Assembly (NCBI GenBank): GCA_012845835.1
Contig: JABAKD010000007.1
Coordinates: 11,583,511 to 11,647,510, forward strand
Direction of reading: 5' to 3'
Length of the DNA stretch: 64,000 nucleotides
From: Undaria pinnatifida
Taxonomy: Eukaryota > Sar > Phaeophyceae > Laminariales > Alariaceae
Shown here: piece after piece, positions 34,351-43,293 of the stretch
Layout: each line of letters begins with the position of its first letter
Numbering within the stretch: the first letter of the stretch is position 1
Program-made: the position numbers and the translations under genes
The notes under the pieces: generated by a model
The model's database searches: none
What the model was told of the DNA's origin: nothing
Seen by the model: only the letters and a program-made list of their open reading frames with translations

Positions 34351-34606
34351 ACCTACGAAACCGAGTTAAACATTACGCCACGCGTGCGTCTCTTACACCT
34401 TGGCGGAAAACACACCACAAGCTAGGTTCCCTTTCCGAGGGCATTCGGAGGCGAACTGCGCCGTTTTATGGTCTACCGATGCGGGGAATCATCCGACGTT
34501 ATGGGGCGTTGACGATAAAGGCAACGAACGCTTCTTGTGGCATAGTCTAATGGCGGAGATCAGCAACTCGTGGATCCACGGTATGCCTGCTCCACCCACT
34601 GCCTAG

Positions 34607-37084
34607 TTTCCTTCTCTTGACAAAGCGGTAGCTTCAGTCGTTAACGCTGCCAAGTCGACCCTGGGCGATACGCATGACGACATAGGCTCCGAACGTTCCG
34701 CGGTAGGCTGCTTGAGCACGTTTTCACGAAGGTCAGAGCTTCGTTGGGAGCACAGCTGACTGACCAACGGCTTCTGTGTAGATTCGCAATTCTCAGCGGG
34801 TTCATCGCTGGCGGCGTTCAATTACGACGTGAAACGACATGACCATCCGCCTCTAACATTGCTGTGACACAGACGCGACGTTATTACATGAGGAACTTGA
34901 CAGGCGATCGCAAAACGTGTGTCAAGGTGACGACGACGTATTCTGCACCGTGGTTGTTACTATTTTTTGTCAGGGTTTGGGCAAATTGTCACGCAGATGC
35001 CTCGAGTGCTGGCGGAGTTCTTCTTTTACCAGTGTGTTTCATCGAGAAACGCGTGCCTCTTGTCTAGAAAATTCTCCGTGCCTCTTGTCTAGGACCTTGC
35101 TTGACAAAAATCTAACCTCCGATGACTAAGCATTGGAGGCGGAGGACTTCTTCCTTCGAGTGTATGGGCGGCAAGTAACATTCATCGTAGGGAGCTGGCG
35201 GGTGCTATGATCAAGAAACGACACGCTCATGATTCTCAGGGAGAGGAGGGGGGGGGGAAGGGGGGGGGAGGGGGGCGGGGGGCGGGAAAGGGCGGACGAG
35301 CGGACAAGGGTTGGATGCTCTCTGGCGGTGGTGTGCTCAGCATCGAATAACTTGTAGCTATTGCGACGTAACTGGGTAGTAATTGATGGCCGGTCTAGCC
35401 CCCCTAGTCCGTGTCGTGCCCACGAACCTACCGTCTGCCGTCGACAGGTTGTACGCCGGGAGTGGCTTAGGAGTGGCACCCGAACCGCTTGTACCGGGGA
35501 GAGTTGAGCGCTCGGAACGCCCATACCTTCGCCGGTAATGTGTACAACCTGAGTTAAGGTATGTTTGCATAACGCCCGGTGCTGTGTCACCAGTTCAAAC
35601 GTTACTTTCCGGCGGAACCCGGGTCATCAACGGAGCGGAGACGTGATTCACACATGCCCACTGACGTTCAACAAACAAACTCAAAAACTTAAAGAACAAA
35701 AAGCGAACAAAACACTGTGCACACTTGTTGGGCAAAATCGGTCGGAGAAACTACCGGCGAAATGATAGTTCGAGACAGAGAGACTTCTCGTCTGTGACAG
35801 ACTCCGATGGACGAAACGAGCAACTGCTATATGGAAGGTCAACGGGGCGCGCCGGTGAGGTGCTCTGACCCACACTCTCATCACAGTATTCACAACACCG
35901 GCGTGATATGTTGATGGCGCAAGCCAGGCATCTGATAGAAACACGTATGGGCGCTGCTGTGTAGACAGATGTCGTCAAAAATTTCCTTCAGTTCGGTTTT
36001 CACGGCGGCAGCGGCACGGGGGGATCTCCCACCAATGTCGTCTTTGAAGATACTGTAAGATCGACTTAGCAGCATCGCGGTTCCATTGTCAACGGTTTTA
36101 CGACCTCGAATTTGATATGGTGGCGTCGAAGGCGGGTGGGGGCGAGAGGTTGGAGGCTCCCTAATACGCCGACATCGACGATGAGGAACAAGGGGTTTTG
36201 TCCGCACAGTATCCGCACTCACACAGGGGTGAGGGCCCGGAGCCCAGATTAACGCACCCGGTCAAACGCATTAAACGAGCAATAACGAAAATACTTGACG
36301 AGATAAGATACAACTAATTCGATGCGGCTGGCCGGTAACGCTTCCGACACCTGCTGGCGGGCCTTTCATAGTTATGTTGCCTGCTAGAGGGCGTTTTATA
36401 TTTTCGTCGCTGGTCCACATAACGTCCGTGCGTGCTGGTGGGCTTTTCGTATAGTAGTCAACGTCACAGCTGGCGTTTCGTTGCAGGTTCGCGCACAGCT
36501 TCTGTGCTTCAGTGCATTAGGTGAAAGTTTCGATTGAGGTGGTCAAGGTGCATTTTGCATTTGTTTTTCAAGTATGCATCAGACCTGCCTAACTTCACCT
36601 TTGCATGACTACTCGCAAGAAACTCTGTCTGCCTCGAACTTCGGCGACAGCCTGCAGAGGGAGCACAGTGAACGTGCAGCAAAACACCACCAGTACAATA
36701 ATACCCTCCCCCCCCCCCCTTCGTGTGGCATTACCTGAATACCCCTGTGTTGAGATCTGCCATCCATGGTCGGTAAGAATGTTTTTCTGGGTGTGCTGAT
36801 GCCGGAATCCAGCTCGACTTTTGTTTGTGGGTTGACCTCGCTCGTGCCAGATGCATCGCCGCAGCCGGAGGCCTGTCAGTGCACACTGACCGGCACAATG
36901 GTGGCCTCGGGCAAACCTTACATAGATAGGCTGACTCTAACGGTATTCGCCGGGCATAGTTCCTCCGAGGATGCAATAAATTCACCCGTAGCTCACCCCG
37001 CTGCCTTAGTTGTCTCTGCCCGGAATGCTTGTGATGTGTCTGTTACAGCTCTGCTGTTTTGTCCTTGCGAGAAGTTGTATGGTT
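34607..37084. other. Unassigned sequence upstream of the Ty3/gypsy insertion
   Basis: G-rich tract at 35247-35290. A minus-strand frame at 35890-36222 contains a protein-like stretch (LSRSYSIFKDDIGGRSPRAA) but no recognised domain. Degenerate direct repeats with GCTGGCGGGC.TTTC lie at 36350-36480. A plus-strand frame from 36766 is open into the 5' LTR; its host part (about 107 codons) could be a coding fragment cut by the insertion, but this is not shown. Confidence 0.3.
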
Positions 37085-37089
37085 TGTTG

Positions 37090-37510
37090 TGTTACGGTTA
37101 CATTGTTACGGTTGATAGGAGTTGCACTTTTGGGAATGCGTTTGTCTCAATAGGTACTAGCATTACTGGTTCCTCGCCTCCCTCTGCTCTTTACTCTTTT
37201 GCTTGCCCTGAGTTAGCAATAATCCACAAAGCGAATACCGTATCCACGACCGGAGACCTTCTACTCCTTCTCACAAGCCACCTTCAAGGCTTACACTACC
37301 GCTGTTCGGGCTCAACCACCGAACTCGGTACCGATCGGGAGGCTGCTATCATCAGGTCGGTAGCAGTGCTTTGTAGGCTGGGTCCCTGGAACCTTCCTCT
37401 CTGTACAATGCACACAAAACTTAGGGTCCTGCCGCATGAATGGCTAGAGACCACTCAGACCCACATAGACATCGGATCCGCCTCTATACCTAGCCTCCCA
37501 ATCCGTAATA
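37090..37510 (+). repeat. 5' LTR of the Ty3/gypsy element
   Basis: 421 bp, TGTTACGG...CCGTAATA. It matches 47057-47477 without gaps and with eight substitutions. A frame that enters from upstream host DNA reads through it; that is a chimeric artefact. Confidence 0.95.
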
Positions 37511-37528
37511 TGGTGTCCTCCGTGCTGT
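37511..37528 (+). promoter_or_regulatory. Primer binding site
   Basis: TGGTGTCCTCCGTGCTGT starts directly at the LTR edge and begins with TGG, the complement of a tRNA CCA end. The tRNA species is not identified. Confidence 0.6.
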
Positions 37529-39077
37529 ACATGAGCCGTAGTTGCGCTTTTCATGCTGTAGCCGCGTGGCTTGTAAGCTCTTTCGCGCCTTTCTGTTTTT
37601 TTTTCGCCCGCTGGCACGTGCTCGCGCTTCTGTTTTTTTCCTTTTGCTGTCTAGGGCTTTTCAACGGCCTGCGGTCTGTCCCAATCCGTGCGCTTCAGCG
37701 TCCTTTACCTGGGCCTGCCGTTCACTGGCGCAGCCACCGTTCGCCTGGCGCACACATGTCCCTCATACCCTGGCCTAGAGTACATGTAGTTCCTGTGTTC
37801 TTCGTTTTGGCGCGCATTTTGCACCGTTTATGTTGGACATACACATGCGTCCATCCGCTTTTTCATACGCACTTGTAGGGGAAGGCAGAGCGCTTGGGTG
37901 TGTTCGATTTTTTTTTCTTTCCTCTGCCCGTTGCCGCCACCACAATAGCTGTTCCTGTACGCGCGTGGATAGCTGGTTGCCACTGGACAGTTGAACTACC
38001 AGGTTGATCGGATTGAGTGATCATTGATGGGTCGTGTCTCTCGCACTTGCGGCTCCACAGCAGCAGACTCACCTGTGCGGCAGCCAGAAACGACGATGAG
38101 AGAGAGTGTGAAAAGTGCGTAAGACCGAAGACCCCGAGTCGAGCTGCGTGCTAGTGTTTGAACCTCGTGCATGTTTGGGATCATCCTCGTGACCTCTCCC
38201 CCCTGGACTAGTCTCACATTTGGCAGTGACCTGTCGACCACCGTGGTGTCAGAGCGCTATTTTGGTGTGGGTTGGGCCTCTCTAGTAAAACCTCTCCTTC
38301 CCACCCTACCTACTAGTGACGCGGCGCTTGACGCTCGATCACTCATCAAAAAAAAAATATATATATATAAAAACGTCTGGATTCCCGCGCGCTTGTGGGT
38401 TGTGTTATCGTGCTGTGTTTTTTGTTATTTGCTTTGCCCTGTGGGTGGGTATACTGTCGCTTGGGACCTTCATCCCAAGAACAAAAATGCACCGAACTGT
38501 TACTCGCTTGGTATAAGCCTGGTATACCACTCCTCTCTCTCCATGCTGTCTCATCAGCCCACCTGCTGTTTGCTCGAGCCAATCGTTCTCATCGTTTTGT
38601 ATAGCGCACAAAAAACAAGCACCCGCACCCCACTGTTTCTGGATTATTTTGTCACCTTGTCTGCATTATTCTGTCACCTTGTCTGCATTCACATGTACGC
38701 CTCGCGACGCTCGCTGTTCTTGTGCGCGAGCGCTCCCCACACCGCTACATACGTGGTGCCCTTTGTACTGTTTCACCAGTGTATCGTGCTGTCTTTTCGA
38801 ATTTTGTCATTCGTCTCTTCAGATTTCGTCCTTTTTTATTTTTTTCCAACACCTGTCATGCTGTCTTTTCAAATTTTGTCCTCTGTCTTCTTCAATTTTT
38901 TTTTTTTCAACATCTATTTTCCTCCGTGCGATTCTTGCCGCCTCGCAACTGCCGTTCCCGTTTCATTTGTTTTCGTCGCGCTCGCTCGCATCATTGTTCA
39001 TGACGTTGCATTGAATTCACTTCGTCGTAATGCATCTCCCACACGATTCCTTCTTCGTCTGTCTCGCACTAGCAGCG
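37529..39077 (+). other. Long untranslated leader of the Ty3/gypsy element
   Basis: About 1.5 kb between the PBS and the gag ATG. It has no convincing gag-type coding, is T-rich at 38760-38930, carries an (AT)n stretch at about 38348-38370, and includes a PBS-like TGGTGTCAGAGCGC at 38244-38257. The 319-codon frame at 38171-39130 is Phe/Leu/Cys-rich with no motif and is probably not translated. Confidence 0.5.
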
Positions 39078-41377
39078 ATGTCTTCTCAAAACAATCAGGT
39101 GATGTCGAGGGGTGCGGCTGGTTCCGCTGATGGGGACCACGCGTCGCCCGTGCACCACCAGGGCGGTGGGGGGAGGCGGGCGTTGTCGCCTGGCTCCCCG
39201 GTCGGCGGGGGCGGATCGCGACCCGATTGGCGGGACAACGACCAGCACCGGGACCGTAGCGCCTCGAGCCGCAGCCGGAGCCGGAGCCCCATCGTGCAGG
39301 CCGAGGTTTCCATTCTTGACGAGAACGATCGCCACAGGGCGGCTGAACAGCAGGGCGGTCGGCGGGACGGTAGCCGCAGTGGGCGGGGCCGGTCGCGGAG
39401 CCGGAGGGCTCGGGCTCGTGCTCGGGACGAGCTGGCCACTGGCGGCAGCACCGAAGACGAGGGTGGAGCCCCTCACGGCGCTACCCTACAATCGAATGGT
39501 TCCAAGAGTTCTGGTCGCCCCAAGAGGTCTCTTAGCAGCAAGCGTGCTAGCAGCCACAAGGGCTCCCGTAGCGGGCGCTCCCGTAGCAGCAAGCATAAAC
39601 GCTCTCGCCCTCCGAGCCCTTCGCCTTCACCTAGCGACAGTAGCAGCAGCAGTGGTAGCAGCAGCCGCAACAGTGACAGTTATCGTGATGTTGACCCACC
39701 CCGCCCGGACCCCCGTGCCCGCTCTTTTTCCCCTGACAACGAGCACCGCCCGCGCAAGAAGTCTCGACGCCGTAGCCACACCACGGCACCGAGCGGCTAT
39801 GGAGGCGTGAGTTCGTCGTATAATGAAAGGTTGGCAGGCGGAGGTCCACGCGCGCTGAGGTGGGCTGACTCTGGTCGGGGTAAGCATAGTCTTGATTCCT
39901 CTCAAGCCGCCAAGCCCATTGATTGCATGCGTAAGAGAATTGCAGGGAACAGGCCTTGCCCGGTATACGGCGGCCCCTCCGCCGGCCCCCTGACAATAGC
40001 CAACTCCGCGGTCCTGCTACAAGACAAAATTATGAGTGTGTTGCGCACAGTGGAGTCGGGTAAGCTGCGGCTGGAGCCGGACGCATACGTCGATGGGCGT
40101 TACGTTACGTTTGCCGATGACTTTCCCCCCCCGCCGCGTCGAACTCATATCCGACTTAGTGCAAGAATACCTGTCAGTAAGCCAACAGGTAGCGAATGAG
40201 GACGACGTGCAAGTATACCTCATCACCGGAGAGGTTGTCACAAAACCCCACCACGAGGTCACAGCCACCGACTGGCTGCGTCTGTACGTAAGAGAACACG
40301 CGTTGACTGGAGGTGCAGCAGTGCTAGTTCGTTCGGCTTTTGCGGCGTTGGCGTTGACCCCGGGGTAAGGGTGGTCTGCAGCGGCCGCCCGTGTACTGTC
40401 TATATTCCGCGCGACACGTGCCGATCCCGAGCGACCGTACCTGATCGAACAGGCCTTGGTTTGGCGTTTCGCGACCCCGGTAGACCTACTTCAGCTTTAC
40501 GACAGGGTTGTCGAGGTTTTGCTGCCTAACCCGTTTGACCGCAACGGAGTGTCCGCGATCCTGCATGAGACAGCGTACGAAACAACCTCCTCTCTCAGCC
40601 CTCTGCGCATGGAGTGGCATGACCCGTTGGGAGAAGCGATGGCACGACGCGGCGTGGTAGCAGAGAAATTGTTTCGTAAGTTCGTTGGCGTCCTATCGTC
40701 TCGTAATGCCTCGTACATAACGCCACCGGCGCCGCGTAAACAGGCAAACGTAGCCGGCCCCGACCGCTTTCTCTATGGCAGAAGCACGGTCACTGTTTAT
40801 CAACCAAGAGACCGGCGCGCCCTCGGCGTTGCCGCCGCCCCTGCTGACTCGCCCTTTCTCTGCTCTAGCGCCTCCCCCTGCGTCGGCACCGCCTGTCGCA
40901 CCACAGGTTGCGGCGTATCAGAACCAGACCGCCACGGTTCCTGGGGGGCATGGAGTACCGTTCGAATCCCGCTCGCCCACGCACCGCCCGGCTCCTTCCG
41001 CACCAGCCGCGGTCGCCGCGCCAGCCCCCGCTCCGACCACGTCCACACCGTCGACACCGACCGAAGCACGACCGCCGCCGTCCGCGCCTCGAAGTGAGAT
41101 CCTGGATTACCTGCGATCGCACGATGTGTGCTCCCGCCATGCCTTCGCGGGCAACTGCCGACGCTCTCCGTGCAGGTGGAAACACGCGCTAGTGCCACCG
41201 GCCCTGTACAACGGGATCAAGTCCCGGCAGGAGGCAGGGCGAGGCAGGAACCGCGTAGCTTCGCTCACGCCGGGCCAGTACCGCTTGATGTGCGATTTCA
41301 GGATCGTGTCGGAGGGGAGCGACGACGAGGGGGCCGACGACGGTGCAGCCCCAGCGGCGTTCAACTGCTCTGCCTGA
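39078..41377 (+). pseudogene. Ty3/gypsy gag, split over three frames
   Basis: The likely start is ATG 39078 (MSSQNNQVMSRG). Residues about 1-230 are Arg/Ser-rich, with SRSRSRS-type dipeptides, an SR-protein-like domain. At the C8 run 40125-40132 the sense shifts to another frame (VELISDLVQEYLSVSQQVAN), which carries the capsid-like helices, is stopped by TAA at 40366-40368 and resumes in frame (LVWRFATPVDLLQLYDRVVE). Near 40760 it shifts again to a Pro/Ala-rich segment ending in a CCCH finger, C-x8-C-x4-C-x3-H (41129-41185), where most gags have a CCHC knuckle. It ends at TGA 41375-41377. Two shifts and one stop make this copy broken unless the C8 shift is a sequencing error. Confidence 0.8.
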
Positions 41378-41692
41378 AGGTGCGCCCCAGGCGACGCGGA
41401 CGCAAGCCTGGGGAACCCGGCGGCAGCGGTGGACCCCTCACTGGGTGAGGAGCAGGATAGCGGGGACCAGTTGTGGGTAGCGGGGCAGATTTGGCATCGG
41501 CATCGTCGCCGCAGACCGCGTAAGGTTGAGATTCTGTTAGACACTGGTGCAGGAGGTGGTAGCTACATATCTCTGTCCTTGTGGCGTGGACTCAAGCGAC
41601 TCACTCGACGACGTCTCGACGAGCGTAGAGCGGGAGCCCTTGAAGCTGGCAACTCACGCGACAGTGATACCCCTCCGATGCGTATTTTCTAG
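41378..41692 (+). pseudogene. Ty3/gypsy aspartic protease, N-terminal half
   Basis: The frame continues from gag directly after its TGA without a frame change. It reaches EILLDTGAGGGSYISLSLWR, with the catalytic DTGA at 41540-41551. It runs into TAG at 41690-41692. The next part of the protease (LPVLFDGDA, LPYGFIVGADFF) is in the -1 frame, open from 41668, so the change falls in or before a 25-bp overlap, unless two compensating shifts occurred. No classical slippery heptamer is seen there, which favours an indel over programmed frameshifting. Confidence 0.75.
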
Positions 41693-43293
41693 GATCCGTA
41701 ACACTGCCAGTGTTGTTTGACGGCGATGCGTGTGTGAGAGACGTAGAGGTACGAGTGGTAGACGGGTTGCCATACGGTTTCATTGTGGGAGCAGATTTCT
41801 TTAGGAGGAATGCTAGCGTGCTCGATTTTAGCTCCAACCGAGGTTTTAGACCCGTGCCAGCCGCGCCCTGGGTGCCCTTTCTGTCGATTGCACCGTACGC
41901 CCCCCATGCTGCCAGCCCACTCCGCAACACTCGGGACCAGTTTAGTCTACTTACGGCTGCCCCCGAGACCGCCCCCGAAGTGCCCGCCGTCCCCACAGAT
42001 GTTCACATCTGCGAGGACGTGGTGTGGGAAGACGACACCTCCTTCGAGTGGGACGTGCGACAAGTGCCGGAGACTACCGTCGTCGAAGGTTTCACCACTC
42101 GCGCGGTGGAAGCGGCGGCTGTGGGGCCGCAACCGCAGGACAGGCAGCTCGTGATGGTCATGCCGACCGAGCGGTTTGATTTAGAGCAGGGGGCGGTAGT
42201 AGGAATAGCTCGTGCGGTGATGTGGTGGGTTCCGGGATCGCCTGTTTACTGCAAGTTGGTCAACCGCAGTAAGGAGAAGGTGGCAGTCGAGGGTAGCCGA
42301 GTAATAGCTCGCATGGTAGCACTCAACGTTCGCGACAAGCCGGCTTTCGATTCGCTGTTTGATGCATCGCCTTCCGCTGTCGACCCACCCCTTCCTCCCC
42401 GTGAACCGCGCACTCCGAGTCCGGCCCCAGCCGATCGGGACCCTATCCCGCGTGTTCGCGTTGAGGACGCTAATCTGGGGACGCTAGGGTCGCTCAAGAA
42501 GCAGCAGCTCGTCAACGTTCTGGCAGCGTTTATCAAGGATGGCCTGTTTCCGATCGACCCGAATCGAGTGCCTGCTTGTATCAACGGTGAGCTTGACCTA
42601 CCTCTTATCAACGAGTTTTGCACCCCTTTTGCAGCCAAACAACGACGTTTCTCTCCGGAAGAACGACGCATGATCAGGGCAGAGATTCAGCAGTTGGTAG
42701 ATCGAGGCGTGATCCGCCAATCCATGTCTCCGTGGGCTACCCAGTGCTTGTGCGTGAAGAAGAAGGATGGTACATTGCGGCTGTGCATCGACTGGCGTGA
42801 GCTTAACAAACTCTTGGTCTCGGATAGCGGGGGTTTGGGTGACATGCAGACGATATTCGACGGTTTGAAGGGCAAGAAGTATTTCACTCAGCTAGACCTC
42901 GCCTCCGGTTTTCACCAGATAGAAATTGCCGAGGAAGTCCGTGACAAGACAGCCTTTCGAGATGCGGATGGTATGCTCTGGGAATTCACTCGCGCGGGTT
43001 TCGGACTGACAGTGCTGCCGGCAGCCTTCACTCGTAGAGTAAAGTCGGCTCTGGGGTATCTCTCAGGCGTGTTTAGCTGGCCTGATGACATTCTGATCGC
43101 TAGCGACACATGGGACGAACACCTCGCCACTCTGACTCACGTTCTGAACCGCCTTCTAGCGGCGGGGCTGTCTGTGAACTTCGCTAAATGCATTTTTGGC
43201 GCAGCGTCACAGGAGTTCCTCGGCATGATCATTGACAGTACAGGCCTGTACCCTGCTCCGTCTGAGCTAGATGCAATCGCACGCATGCCTTGA
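41668..43293 (+). CDS. pol: Ty3/gypsy pol, part 1: protease end and reverse transcriptase
   Basis: This frame holds the protease C-terminal half (GLPYGFIVGADFF), a linker of about 200 residues rich in Pro/Asp/Glu, then the RT palm and fingers: FAAKQRRFSPEERRMIRAEI, KKKDGTLRLCIDWRELN, YFTQLDLASGFHQIEI, FTRAGFGLTVLPAAFTRRV. The catalytic motif at 43078-43089 reads WPDD instead of Y(x)DD, so the conserved Tyr is lost. The frame ends at TGA 43291-43293, in the place where gypsy elements usually have Arg or another residue before the FLGLTGY motif; CGA to TGA is a single transition. The downstream part of pol is in the same frame. Confidence 0.85.
   Translation, partial: YPSDAYFLGSVTLPVLFDGDACVRDVEVRVVDGLPYGFIVGADFFRRNASVLDFSSNRGFRPVPAAPWVPFLSIAPYAPHAASPLRNTRDQFSLLTAAPETAPEVPAVPTDVHICEDVVWEDDTSFEWDVRQVPETTVVEGFTTRAVEAAAVGPQPQDRQLVMVMPTERFDLEQGAVVGIARAVMWWVPGSPVYCKLVNRSKEKVAVEGSRVIARMVALNVRDKPAFDSLFDASPSAVDPPLPPREPRTPSPAPADRDPIPRVRVEDANLGTLGSLKKQQLVNVLAAFIKDGLFPIDPNRVPACINGELDLPLINEFCTPFAAKQRRFSPEERRMIRAEIQQLVDRGVIRQSMSPWATQCLCVKKKDGTLRLCIDWRELNKLLVSDSGGLGDMQTIFDGLKGKKYFTQLDLASGFHQIEIAEEVRDKTAFRDADGMLWEFTRAGFGLTVLPAAFTRRVKSALGYLSGVFSWPDDILIASDTWDEHLATLTHVLNRLLAAGLSVNFAKCIFGAASQEFLGMIIDSTGLYPAPSELDAIARMP

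Noticed and set aside
36766-37878. 370-codon plus-strand frame
   Set aside because: It is a chimera of host DNA, the 5' LTR and the element leader; the junctions coincide with the LTR borders.
38171-39130. 319-codon plus-strand frame before gag
   Set aside because: Phe/Leu/Cys-rich reading of T-rich leader sequence; no motif, and it overlaps the gag start in another frame.
41668-41692. Programmed -1 frameshift site in the protease
   Set aside because: No X-XXY-YYZ heptamer in the overlap, and the position inside the protease domain is not where such sites occur; an indel is more likely.
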